DNA of 6,188 nt from an uncultured Paraglaciecola sp. (GTDB lineage Bacteria; Pseudomonadota; Gammaproteobacteria; Enterobacterales; Alteromonadaceae). The translations under genes and the position numbers were made by a program. Below are positions 1 through 6,188 of this stretch, in pieces. The stretch covers positions 1-6,188 of the forward strand of contig CAJQKX010000278.1 in assembly GCA_905479025.1 (NCBI GenBank). The letters are read 5' to 3'. The notes beneath the pieces are model-generated. The model worked only from the letters and a program-made list of their open reading frames with translations, searched no databases and was not told where the DNA came from. Each line of letters begins with the position of its first letter. Position 1 is the stretch's first letter.

Positions 1-510
1 CTCATTGATGAAGCCGCCGTGGTTACAATAGGCTCTATTCATGGTGGTAACCGCTCAAATATTATCCCCAGTGAAGTTGAATTAGTAGGTACCATTCGTA
101 CCTTAAATAAAGCGGCCCGTGAACACATGTATGAAGCGGTTCCCAGAAAGGTTAAAGGTATTGCTGACAGTATGCGTGCTGAAGTTGAAGTAACTTTGCC
201 TTTGGATTACAACTACCCCATCACCTACAACGATCCTGAACTAACTGAAAAAATGGTCCCTACACTGATTAGAAGTGCTGGCCGTGAGAATGTTATTTAT
301 AGCAAACCCGTGACGGGCGCAGAAGACTTTTCGTTTTTTCAAGAAAAAATACCAGGGCTATATATGTGGATTGGCGGTAAGCCCTTAGATATATCCGAAG
401 CCGATGCCCCAGCCCACCACACGCCAGAATTTTATGTCGACGATTCAGGTATGAAAACAGGCGTAAAATTACTAACAGACTTAACATTGGATTACATGAA
501 ACTGCACTAA
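1..510 (+). CDS. M20-family metal-dependent amidohydrolase/peptidase, C-terminal part (5' end outside window)
   Basis: The frame is open from base 1 (L-I-D-E-A-A-V...), so the gene begins before the window and only about the last 169 codons are seen. The protein resembles M20D amidohydrolases (HipO/AbgB-like), zinc or manganese enzymes that remove acyl or aminoacyl groups from amino-acid conjugates. Visible family signatures are GSIHGGNRSNIIPSEVE followed by GTIRTLN (end of the dimerisation domain and return to the catalytic domain), then VTGAEDFSFF and, near the C-terminus, APAHHTPEFYVDD, whose histidine is the last metal ligand in this family. The first metal ligands lie in the missing N-terminal half. 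The exact substrate cannot be told from this part, and no signal peptide can be assessed. It ends with TAA, 139 bases before purE on the same strand; a weak hairpin in the gap suggests separate transcription. Confidence 0.9.
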   Translation, partial: LIDEAAVVTIGSIHGGNRSNIIPSEVELVGTIRTLNKAAREHMYEAVPRKVKGIADSMRAEVEVTLPLDYNYPITYNDPELTEKMVPTLIRSAGRENVIYSKPVTGAEDFSFFQEKIPGLYMWIGGKPLDISEADAPAHHTPEFYVDDSGMKTGVKLLTDLTLDYMKLH

Positions 511-536
511 AACAGGCCCTCCAATAGACGTTAGCA

Positions 537-557
537 AAACTACCATTAGGGTGGTTT
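537..557 (+). terminator. Possible weak terminator hairpin after the amidohydrolase gene
   Basis: The arms AAACTACC (537-544) and GGTGGTTT (550-557) can pair over 8 base pairs with one G-T wobble around a 5-base loop. Only three Ts follow before the run is broken by C, so termination would be inefficient. It sits 27 bases after the stop codon, where a terminator is expected. Confidence 0.35.
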
Positions 558-596
558 CTATGCTGCAAGCTATAAGCTACAATATGTGTCCAAAAT

Positions 597-620
597 TTTA
601 GGGGATTGATTTACCCTAAA
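597..620 (+). other. Stem-loop in the purE 5' leader
   Basis: TTTAGGG (597-603) and CCCTAAA (614-620) are perfect 7-base complements around a 10-base AT-rich loop, ending 29 bases before the purE start codon. No long T run follows, so it is not a standard terminator. It could be a leader RNA structure, a protein-binding site, or chance. I could not recognise a PurR operator or a known purine riboswitch fold here. Confidence 0.3.
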
Positions 621-649
621 TCATAAAATGTGATTTAAGAGAGAAAGTT

Positions 650-1144
650 ATGCCAAACGTGGCAATAGTAATGGGCTCCAAGTCTGACTGGCCTACCATG
701 CAAAACGCAGCGCTCATGTTAGAAAAGCTTGGCGTGAGTTATACGGCCAAAGTTGTCTCAGCACATCGCACCCCGAATCTGCTCACAGATTTTGCCGAAA
801 AAGCAGCTGAACAAGGGTACCAGGTCATTATTGGCGGTGCAGGGGGAGCAGCGCACTTGCCCGGTATGATCGCAGCACATACTACTTTACCTGTATTTGG
901 TGTACCTGTTCGCTCAAGTCAATTGAACGGTATTGATTCTTTACTATCTATCGTGCAAATGCCCAAAGGAGTAGCAGTAGGCACTTTAGCGATTGGTGAA
1001 GCCGGTGCTGCCAATGCTGGATTGTTAGCAGCACAGGTAATCGCCTTGCAAAATCCAGATGTGCAACAAGCAATCAAAGACTTTCGAGCAGAACAAACCG
1101 CCACTGTAATTGCACAAGACGAATTAGTCCTTCCCTCTTTATGA
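650..1144 (+). CDS. purE: N5-carboxyaminoimidazole ribonucleotide mutase (PurE)
   Basis: Class I PurE, 164 residues, close to the usual 160-170. It moves the carboxyl group of N5-CAIR to carbon 4 to give CAIR in de novo purine synthesis, as a cytosolic octamer. Family signatures are plain: [11 protein letters not shown] (residues 7-17, with the active-site Ser and Asp), VVSAHRTP (35-42, with the catalytic His39), and the glycine-rich [15 protein letters not shown] loop around residues 63-77. Further matches to E. coli PurE are [17 protein letters not shown] and VGTLAIG.GAANA. The ATG start is supported by AAGAGAG at 637-643, six bases upstream. purK follows after 25 bases on the same strand, an operon in which PurK supplies the N5-CAIR that PurE consumes. 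No frameshift or missing key residue is visible. Confidence 0.97.
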   Translation: MPNVAIVMGSKSDWPTMQNAALMLEKLGVSYTAKVVSAHRTPNLLTDFAEKAAEQGYQVIIGGAGGAAHLPGMIAAHTTLPVFGVPVRSSQLNGIDSLLSIVQMPKGVAVGTLAIGEAGAANAGLLAAQVIALQNPDVQQAIKDFRAEQTATVIAQDELVLPSL

Positions 1145-1169
1145 TAAAAACTGACATGAGATTGTGTAA

Positions 1170-2309
1170 ATGAGCATATTAGTTCTTGGTTCAGGGCAGT
1201 TAGCCAGAATGATGGCTTTGGCTGGTTATCCACTTGGAATAAGTGTTCAGGCAGTAGATGTAGCGGATAATAAAATTGTCGATCCGGTGAGTAAACAAAT
1301 AATCAATAACTCACTTGAACGGATGATTGAAGAAGTGAACGCCATCACTGTTGAATTTGAACATATTCCTGAAAATTTACTCGAGTTAGTCCATGGTAGT
1401 GGCAAACTCAAACCCAGTGTAGAGGCAATTTTGACGGGGGCTGATAGAGTTCGCGAGAAAAAATTACTCGAAAAACTGGCTATCACCAACTGCCCGTTTG
1501 AAGTCGTTACCGATGTTGAACAATTAGAGGCGGCTGTTGAAAAGCTTGGCGAAAAGTTAATTATCAAAGCAAGCAGAGATGGCTATGATGGTTATGGCCA
1601 ATGGCGTTTACAAAATAAAAACGAATTGCCTGAACTGAAACAGCAGTTGTCCAAGTTAGACTTACATAAAGTTCCTTTGGTGGTTGAGAAAATGCTCAGT
1701 TTTGATCGCGAACTTTCATTGGTAGCAGTTCGAAGCAATAAGGGCGAAATTGCCTATTATCCACTTGCAGAAAACTTACATCATCATGGTCAATTGCATG
1801 TTTCTATTGCTCCTGCTCTGCAAGTTGACCATGCACTTAACCAACAAGCACAAGATATCTTCAACAAACTAGCAGTATCACTAGATTACGTTGGTGTGTT
1901 GGCAGTTGAATTTTTCCAAATTGGAGAACAACTATTGGTTAATGAAATAGCACCACGAGTCCATAATTCTGGGCATTGGACAATGCAAGGTGCAGATACT
2001 TGCCAGTTTGAAAACCATCTTAGAGCAGTGAGGGGGTTACCATTAGGCTCAACGAAAGTCACATCACCTACCGCCATGATAAACATCATAGGTTGCAAAG
2101 ATTTTGCAAGGGACATGCTGAGTATTCCCGGCTGCCATCTTCACTGGTACGGTAAAACCCCTCGCAAAAAGCGTAAGATGGGGCACTTCAACTTATGTGC
2201 AGATAACTATGCTGAACTAGGGAAAACAATGCAGGCTTTGTCTGAGTACGTACCGATTGAATATTTTCCAATGCTAAAAGATGAAGCAGCCAGATTGCTG
2301 AAACTTTAA
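1170..2309 (+). CDS. purK: N5-carboxyaminoimidazole ribonucleotide synthase (PurK)
   Basis: ATP-grasp enzyme, 379 residues, slightly longer than the 355-residue E. coli protein. It uses ATP and bicarbonate to carboxylate AIR, giving N5-CAIR, the substrate of PurE encoded just upstream. The N-terminal nucleotide-fold signature is ILVLGSGQLARMM (residues 3-15). The ATP-grasp glycine loop is SRDGYDGYGQWR (about 135-146), equivalent to GGYDGRGQW in E. coli. The metal and substrate motif NEIAPRVHNSGHWT lies at about 258-271, and the C-terminal LHWYGK resembles E. coli LHWYDK. The start at 1170 places the GSGQL motif at the normal distance from the N-terminus. There is no strong Shine-Dalgarno before it, so translation may be coupled to purE, which ends 25 bases earlier. 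The stop is TAA. The following AT-rich stretch has no clear terminator. Confidence 0.96.
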   Translation: MSILVLGSGQLARMMALAGYPLGISVQAVDVADNKIVDPVSKQIINNSLERMIEEVNAITVEFEHIPENLLELVHGSGKLKPSVEAILTGADRVREKKLLEKLAITNCPFEVVTDVEQLEAAVEKLGEKLIIKASRDGYDGYGQWRLQNKNELPELKQQLSKLDLHKVPLVVEKMLSFDRELSLVAVRSNKGEIAYYPLAENLHHHGQLHVSIAPALQVDHALNQQAQDIFNKLAVSLDYVGVLAVEFFQIGEQLLVNEIAPRVHNSGHWTMQGADTCQFENHLRAVRGLPLGSTKVTSPTAMINIIGCKDFARDMLSIPGCHLHWYGKTPRKKRKMGHFNLCADNYAELGKTMQALSEYVPIEYFPMLKDEAARLLKL

Positions 2310-2338
2310 ACGACCTTTTGAAAAATATTTTTATTTGA

Positions 2339-2366
2339 TTGACAACATATTAATTATGAATAAAAT
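2339..2366 (+). promoter_or_regulatory. Sigma70-type promoter for the tRNA-Thr gene
   Basis: A perfect -35 box TTGACA (2339-2344) is followed by a 16-base AT-rich spacer and TAAAAT (2361-2366), one mismatch from the -10 consensus. Transcription would start near 2373, giving a leader of about 75 bases before the mature tRNA 5' end. It begins 30 bases after the purK stop and has no protein-coding gene downstream on this strand, so the tRNA is the natural target. Confidence 0.65.
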
Positions 2367-2449
2367 AGCTTTTCTTTTTGGGATAAGCTGCAACAAAGCA
2401 GACTACCAACATTCCAAAATTAGCGTCACCTTGTAACATTTTCCTGTGT

Positions 2450-2525
<76 letters not shown>

Positions 2526-2662
2526 CTTTCCTAATAAAATTCATCGAAAAAATTACAGAACGTAGCGAATTCTGATTTTTAAGGTGACGTTTGCGCAACC
2601 TACCGATAGACGAAGCTTAAAGCTTAAATACCAACTCAAAAAATGAAATAAGCAGCCAAACC

Positions 2663-2690
2663 TCACATCTCGACTCCGATAGTCGCCACT
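2663..2690 (+). repeat. Degenerate copy of the tRNA-Thr 3' end
   Basis: This stretch aligns with bases 2496-2527, the variable region, T arm, acceptor 3' strand and two bases beyond the CCA. The best-preserved parts are TCGACTCC, TAGTCG and CCACT. Differences are one G-to-A change, a 3-base loss (GCA) at the acceptor end, and a few changes before the T loop. It has the same orientation as the tRNA, about 140 bases downstream. It could be the relic of a second tandem tRNA-Thr or an attachment-site-like scar from an element that integrated at the tRNA 3' end. No integrase gene lies between the two copies. Confidence 0.6.
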
Positions 2691-2747
2691 ATTTACCCTA
2701 TGTATTCAGTCCGACTGTTTTGGTTTTAGAAATTAACAATACTCCTG

Positions 2748-3791
2748 CTAATCATTTAACATACGTACTTCGTGTTGAGGGAATGGGATTTTCACATTAT
2801 TTTCGTTGAGAGCGGCATAAATTGCAGCGTTCAACTTGAAGCGTAATTGGTGAAATCTGGAAGTAGGCAACCAGGCTCGAACCGAGAGATTAACACTACT
2901 GGCACCAAAGCTACCTATACCGACTTGTAATTTCTGCTCGGTTTTTGGCACACCTTCTTCATCTAACGGCATCTGAATATCTTGTAATTCTTCAATTTTA
3001 GCTAAAGCTTGCATGATGACCAGGATGGCTCTCGGTGCATCTTCGCTGTAGGCAATACCGATGCTTATTTCTGCCAGCATGTTGGAGTAAGAATTGTGGA
3101 TGATCTCACCAACTATATGCCGGTTTGGGATTGTTATTTCTGTACCGTCTTCGTCTATCAACATTGTGTAAGCAAGTTGAACTTTTTTCACTAAACCGGT
3201 CACTTTTTGCACTTCGATAGTATCACCGACTATGAAAGGGCGAGCGATAATAATATTGAGACCCGCCGCATAATTAGCCAACAGCCCTTGCATAGCTAAT
3301 CCAGCACCAAGTGATAGCGCTCCAATCGCTGCCACAAAGGGAGTGACACTAATGCCTAATTTACCTAGTGCGATAATACCAATCAAAACCACAATGATAA
3401 TTTTGATGGTAGAGGCGATAAAGCTTGAAAGTGTGACATCTAGCTTCTTTTTAAGGCATAAACGTTCAACCATTTTGCTTACTTTACCAGCCACGAGTAT
3501 ACCCACCAGCATAATGAGCAAAGCACCAATTATCTGGAAGCTATAACCTACGAAAAACTCTACCACCATTTGATAAATCGCATTCACTTGCTCTAATTCC
3601 TGACTGATACTATCAACCACATCAAAGTCTTGTAAACTCGACGGTTCAACTTCAGACGTAGTTGTACTTGTGTCGGTTACGTTTCCAGCCTGCTCAATTA
3701 GTGCGTTGTTTGATTCTTTTAAGTGCGTTATAGGCTTTTCTATTAATTCAGTTGTAGCAGGTGATGTGTTTGCTGAGGCGTAGTCGGCCAT
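2748..3791 (-). CDS. MscS-family small-conductance mechanosensitive channel
   Basis: A 347-residue inner-membrane channel that should open under membrane tension and release solutes after hypo-osmotic shock. Three membrane segments are visible: about residues 84-106 (SFQIIGALLIMLVGILVAG), 126-143 (ASTIKIIIVVLIGIIAL) and the pore-lining helix from about 150, carrying the Gly/Ala-rich SLGAGLAMQGLLANYAAG. The MscS beta domain follows with RPFIVGDTIEV (184-194), ITIPNRHIVG (219-228) and IHNSYSN, then a C-terminal alpha/beta domain ending in IPFPQHEV. E. coli MscS has 286 residues; most of the excess is a hydrophilic N-terminal region of about 70 residues rich in Ser, Thr and Glu. The ATG at 3791 lacks a good Shine-Dalgarno, but the next in-frame Met (residue 75) lies just before the first membrane helix, so the exact start is uncertain. 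It is not adjacent to any functionally related gene. Confidence 0.92.
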   Translation of the reverse strand: MADYASANTSPATTELIEKPITHLKESNNALIEQAGNVTDTSTTTSEVEPSSLQDFDVVDSISQELEQVNAIYQMVVEFFVGYSFQIIGALLIMLVGILVAGKVSKMVERLCLKKKLDVTLSSFIASTIKIIIVVLIGIIALGKLGISVTPFVAAIGALSLGAGLAMQGLLANYAAGLNIIIARPFIVGDTIEVQKVTGLVKKVQLAYTMLIDEDGTEITIPNRHIVGEIIHNSYSNMLAEISIGIAYSEDAPRAILVIMQALAKIEELQDIQMPLDEEGVPKTEQKLQVGIGSFGASSVNLSVRAWLPTSRFHQLRFKLNAAIYAALNENNVKIPFPQHEVRMLND

Positions 3792-3904
3792 ATCAAGGTC
3801 TCGTGGTTGTTTGAGTGGCTAAAATTGATGTTTGTATAACTATATCTATCTAAAGGTTACCAGAAAGTTTTGGTACAAGCTTTGTTTTGACAAATAGCTA
3901 AGCC

Positions 3905-4138
3905 TCATAGTAATTCAACTCCGATGGCAAAAACCAAACATCCATTTTTGTAAGCTAGCACTTTCGTTAAATCTGTAGCACCTTGATGACCAAAATATTT
4001 TACATTTAAGGGAGTGGATACATACTTGGTTGGATCTTTGGAAGGTAAATCAGTACTTAAGTTTCCGCATTCAATTGATAATGCAAATCACATGCCACCT
4101 TGTTTTACACCGTTACTGGGTAGTGGTATTTTTTTGAT
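3905..4138 (-). pseudogene. Unrecognised open frame without a usable start, probable gene remnant
   Basis: Read on the minus strand, 60 sense codons run uninterrupted from 4087 to a TGA stop at 3905-3907. Upstream in the same frame is a TGA at 4088-4090, then 16 more sense codons (including SNGVKQGGM) back to a TAA at 4139-4141. The peptide has a varied, protein-like composition, with stretches such as IECGNLSTDLPSKDP, NVKYFGHQGATDL and the C-terminal LAYKNGCLVFAIGVELL. There is no ATG, GTG or TTG start near the beginning of the uninterrupted part and no ribosome-binding site. I do not recognise the family. It lies between the transposase remnant and mscS on the same strand, which suggests the tail of a decayed gene. 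A chance open frame of this length is possible. Confidence 0.4.
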
Positions 4139-4148
4139 TTAGCGAGGT

Positions 4149-4424
4149 TTAAGCCCCTTTAAATGATACTTTAGCTTTTTCCTTGCCACGTATTTTTTGA
4201 TGGTTAGTATAATTTTTACATTGTCGCAGCATATACTCGCTACCTACTGCGGTGCTGAAGTATTTTTTAAATTCAGTGGCATGAATGAACCACTGTTTAT
4301 TGTTGATACCTCAACGTTCAAGAATGGGACTGTGATGAACGTCAAAATATCCTGCTTTATCTTCTCGAATACACCTTCCAGCTGAGTCAACCAATTCAAA
4401 ATAATCTATTAGGCTGTAAGCAAT
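4149..4424 (-). pseudogene. C-terminal remnant of a Y1/HUH (REP-associated type) transposase
   Basis: On the minus strand, 91 codons from 4424 down to the TAA at 4149-4151 read as the C-terminus of the large Y1-type transposases common in Alteromonadales and Shewanella. The signature in those proteins, as I recall it, is DYLELVDWTGR..REDKRG..PPILQRLGI...W......F...VGS...L...C. Here one sees IDYFELVDSAGRCIREDKAG, then SPILER, a TGA stop where Leu is expected (4311-4313), then GINNKQW, and later FKKYFSTAVGSEYMLRQC. A TAA (4425-4427) sits directly before the readable part, and the catalytic HUH and tyrosine region is absent, so the gene is truncated and dead. The internal TGA is one base from a Leu codon. 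No terminal repeats or full element could be delimited. The family call rests on remembered motifs, not on a search. Confidence 0.75.
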
Positions 4425-4477
4425 TTACAGCACCTTGCTGACAAATATCTCTGATGATAGTAGCATAAAATAGGATT

Positions 4478-4509
4478 TTCGAAGAATTTCGAACAAGGAA
4501 GAGTTCGAA
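4478..4509. repeat. Cluster of three TTCGAA palindromes
   Basis: The 6-base palindrome TTCGAA occurs at 4478-4483, 4488-4493 and 4504-4509. The first two can fold into a hairpin with a 4-base loop (GAAT), and the third is part of the 8-base palindrome GTTCGAAC. They lie between the prmA stop and the transposase remnant. They could be a weak terminator for prmA, a protein-binding site, part of a lost element end, or chance. Confidence 0.35.
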
Positions 4510-4574
4510 CTTTGTATGATAAGTCACAGCATTTTTCGTTAGTGCTATCTAAACAAATTTGTCCTCAATAACTT

Positions 4575-5453
4575 TTACTTTTTAACCCCAGACACCCTCG
4601 CCCACTCCCCATCAATAGCAATAGGTTGCATATCAAATACATCGCTATACAAAGCGTTAATTTCTTCTGCTTGTTTATCCAAAATACCTGACAACACTAA
4701 CTTACCACCGGGTTTGCAATAGGCACTGATAACCGACTTTAACTCCCTTAATGGACCTGCGAGAATATTGGCTAACACCACATCAGCTTGTAACTTAGGT
4801 TGATATTGTGGCAGATATAATTCTATTTTTTCGCCTACATAGTTGCGATTTGCATTGTCTTGACTGGCGAGTAACGCTTGGGGGTCGATATCAATGCCTA
4901 CCACACGCTTGGCGCCTAATTTCAGTGCTGCTATACCCAATATGCCTGAGCCACAACCAAAATCCACTACTGTTGCCTGAGACAGTTCTAAACTGTCTAA
5001 CCACTTTAGACACAAACTGGTGGTGGGGTGTGTACCAGTACCAAAAGCTAATCCGGGATCGAGCATCACAATCACTGCATTTGGATCCGGCACATCACGC
5101 CAGCTGGGGCAAATCCATAAACGCTCGCCAAATTGCATAGGATGAAAATTTACCATCCATTCTCGTTCCCAATCTTTGTCTTCTAATTGGTCTAATTTGT
5201 GATTGAAGTTTTTGCCTAATAATTTGGATTTGCTAAGCTGGCTGACTACCCGAGACATATCATATTGTGCGTCATACAATCCCACTACTTGTGTGTCTGG
5301 CCAGAGCATCACTTCACCAGGTTTAGGTTCATACATAGGTGTGTCTTTAGCATCCACAAAAGTCACAGCTTGGGCACCATTGGCTGATAACATTTCGCCA
5401 ATTTGCTCAGCATAATCTGCTTGGCTATTTATTTTTAGTTGGATCCAAGGCAT
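4575..5453 (-). CDS. prmA: Ribosomal protein L11 methyltransferase (PrmA)
   Basis: SAM-dependent enzyme that trimethylates ribosomal protein L11 at several lysines and the N-terminus. The product is 292 residues, against 293 in E. coli. The frame opens 13 codons earlier (5492), but I chose the ATG at 5453 because the protein then begins MPWIQLK, exactly as in E. coli PrmA; the extra hydrophobic [13 protein letters not shown] is best seen as untranslated. An N-terminal L11-binding domain of about 60 residues is followed by the catalytic domain: [15 protein letters not shown] (91-105), [16 protein letters not shown] (131-146), SAM motif [13 protein letters not shown] (162-173), GIDIDPQAL (186-194) and the substrate-loop motif NILAGPL (229-235). 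accC lies upstream on the same strand, a common gammaproteobacterial order. A terminator in the 132-base gap suggests prmA has its own promoter. Confidence 0.97.
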   Translation of the reverse strand: MPWIQLKINSQADYAEQIGEMLSANGAQAVTFVDAKDTPMYEPKPGEVMLWPDTQVVGLYDAQYDMSRVVSQLSKSKLLGKNFNHKLDQLEDKDWEREWMVNFHPMQFGERLWICPSWRDVPDPNAVIVMLDPGLAFGTGTHPTTSLCLKWLDSLELSQATVVDFGCGSGILGIAALKLGAKRVVGIDIDPQALLASQDNANRNYVGEKIELYLPQYQPKLQADVVLANILAGPLRELKSVISAYCKPGGKLVLSGILDKQAEEINALYSDVFDMQPIAIDGEWARVSGVKK

Positions 5454-5466
5454 AAACAAACTCAAT

Positions 5467-5510
5467 ATTATAAATTTTAAATAGTATAACATTAGAAAAA
5501 GAGCAGGTAA
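5467..5510 (-). promoter_or_regulatory. Possible promoter(s) of prmA
   Basis: Reading the minus strand, TATAAT occurs at 5472-5467 and TATACT at 5488-5483. The second has a poor -35 candidate, TTACCT (5510-5505), 16 bases upstream; the first has none that resembles TTGACA. From TATAAT the leader would be only about 7 bases, so TATACT is the more usable box. The case rests mainly on the intrinsic terminator lying upstream, which makes a separate prmA promoter likely. Confidence 0.3.
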
Positions 5511-5531
5511 CCGCAGCTATGCTACAGACAT

Positions 5532-5558
5532 AAAAAAAGAGCTATAAACGCTCTTTTT
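5532..5558 (-). terminator. Intrinsic terminator after accC
   Basis: On the minus strand, AAAAAGAGC pairs perfectly with GCTCTTTTT (9 base pairs, 4 of them a GAGC/GCTC core) around a 7-base loop, and the T run continues to seven Ts. It lies 28 bases beyond the accC stop and before prmA. The A and T flanks are symmetrical, so it might also work on the plus strand, although no plus-strand gene leads into it here. Confidence 0.85.
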
Positions 5559-5585
5559 AAACTTAATGGTTGTTCTTACAAAAAG

Positions 5586-6188
5586 TTAGTGTCCACCCAT
5601 ACCTAATTTTTTCTCTAGGTAATGAATATTAGCGCCACCAGCAGCGAAGACCTCATCGGCCATGATACTTTTGTGCAGTTCAACATTGGTTTTAATTCCA
5701 CCGATGACCAGCTCGTCTAATGCATGGCGCATTCGAACAATAGCCACTTCTCTGGTCTCACCATAAGTGATTAATTTACCAATCATTGAATCGTAGTAAG
5801 GTGGCACTACGTAATCTGTGTAGATATGCGAATCCCACCTGACACCCAAACCACCTGGTGAATGAAACTTGGTAATTTTACCCGGGCTTGGAATAAAAGT
5901 TTTTGAATCTTCGGCATTGATACGACATTCGATCGCATGGCCTTTCACCTTTATCTGCTCTTGAGTCATAGACAACTTTTGACCGGCCGCAACTCTCAGT
6001 TGCTCTTTAATTAAATCAACACCTGTGATCATTTCTGATACTGGGTGTTCAACCTGAATACGAGTATTCATTTCAATGAAATAAAACTCATTATTTTCAA
6101 ACAAGAACTCAAAGGTACCTGCACCACGATAGTTGATATCAATGCAGGCTTGGCAACATCTAGCGCCAATAGCCGCTCGCATTTCTGG
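5586..6188 (-). CDS. accC: Biotin carboxylase subunit of acetyl-CoA carboxylase, C-terminal part (5' end outside window)
   Basis: The last 200 residues of AccC; the frame stays open to the window edge. AccC uses ATP and bicarbonate to carboxylate biotin on AccB, the first half-reaction of fatty acid synthesis. The fragment aligns without gaps to E. coli AccC from about residue 250 to the end and implies a full length near 449. It contains [13 protein letters not shown], the catalytic and metal-binding [13 protein letters not shown] (matching E288, N290, R292 and E296 of E. coli), [24 protein letters not shown] with the biotin-site arginine (R338 equivalent), [12 protein letters not shown] and the C-terminal [13 protein letters not shown]. 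The ATG at 6182 is an internal methionine (context PEMRAAIG), not the start. In most relatives accB lies directly upstream, which would be beyond the right edge. A strong terminator follows the TAA stop. Confidence 0.97.
   Translation of the reverse strand, partial: PEMRAAIGARCCQACIDINYRGAGTFEFLFENNEFYFIEMNTRIQVEHPVSEMITGVDLIKEQLRVAAGQKLSMTQEQIKVKGHAIECRINAEDSKTFIPSPGKITKFHSPGGLGVRWDSHIYTDYVVPPYYDSMIGKLITYGETREVAIVRMRHALDELVIGGIKTNVELHKSIMADEVFAAGGANIHYLEKKLGMGGH

Noticed and set aside
520..545. Possible PurR operator upstream of purE
   Set aside because: The sequence around GACGTTAGCAAAAC lacks the palindromic ACGCAAACGTTTGCGT-like pattern, so the resemblance is too weak.
919..1233. A 104-codon minus-strand open frame over the purE end and purK start
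   Set aside because: It lies antisense to well-supported purE and purK and its peptide has no family features; it is a shadow frame. The same applies to the minus-strand frames at 293-568, 1247-1567 and 1886-2116 and to the plus-strand frames inside mscS and prmA.
2321..2332. AAAAATATTTTT palindrome after purK as a terminator
   Set aside because: The pairing is only A-T with no loop or GC core, so it is more likely part of the AT-rich region upstream of the tRNA promoter.
2550..2576. CAGAA/TTCTG hairpin followed by ATTTTT as a tRNA terminator
   Set aside because: Only 5 base pairs with low GC content and a 9-base loop; too weak to call, although some termination there is possible.
2596..2628. 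TTGCGCAA palindrome and tandem AAGCTTA repeats between the tRNA and its tail copy
   Set aside because: Short, isolated, and without a recognisable partner or gene; expected by chance in AT-rich spacer DNA.
4311..4313. In-frame TGA in the transposase fragment as possible recoding (selenocysteine or readthrough)
   Set aside because: The family has Leu here, which is one base from TGA. The fragment also has another stop just upstream and lacks its catalytic domain, so simple decay explains it.
4197..4385. A 62-codon plus-strand open frame beginning ATG
   Set aside because: It is antisense to the transposase remnant, whose minus-strand translation matches a known protein signature. The plus-strand peptide has no recognisable features and no good ribosome-binding site.

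Overview
The window carries ordinary chromosomal genes of a moderately AT-rich marine gammaproteobacterium, most likely of the Alteromonadales (Alteromonas/Glaciecola/Paraglaciecola-like). This placement is inferred from how closely the PurE, PurK, PrmA and AccC proteins resemble their Escherichia coli counterparts, from a tRNA-Thr almost identical to the E. coli one, and from base composition. No database search was possible.

Left half, plus strand: the 3' end of an M20-family amidohydrolase (1-510) ends near a weak hairpin. It is followed by the purine pair purE (650-1144) and purK (1170-2309), which convert AIR plus bicarbonate to CAIR via N5-CAIR. A strong sigma70-type promoter (2339-2366) lies upstream of a single tRNA-Thr(UGU) gene (2450-2525). 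About 140 bases beyond the tRNA is a degenerate copy of its 3' end (2663-2690), the kind of scar left by a decayed tandem tRNA or by recombination at a tRNA.

Right half, minus strand, read from the right edge: the C-terminal 201 codons of accC (biotin carboxylase), a clear intrinsic terminator, prmA (ribosomal protein L11 methyltransferase), a gene-poor 780-base stretch, and an mscS-type mechanosensitive channel gene. The gene-poor stretch is not empty. It holds a decayed C-terminal fragment of a Y1/HUH (REP-associated type) transposase with an internal stop (4149-4424). Directly downstream is a second, unrecognised open frame with no usable start and a stop inside it (3905-4138). This replaces the dusB-fis pair that commonly follows prmA in gammaproteobacteria, so the stretch looks like an old rearrangement or insertion point.

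The functional genes serve core metabolism: purine synthesis, the first step of fatty acid synthesis, ribosome modification, osmotic protection and translation. I found no convincing novel biological system. The points most worth a second look are the two gene remnants between prmA and mscS and the tRNA-tail repeat.
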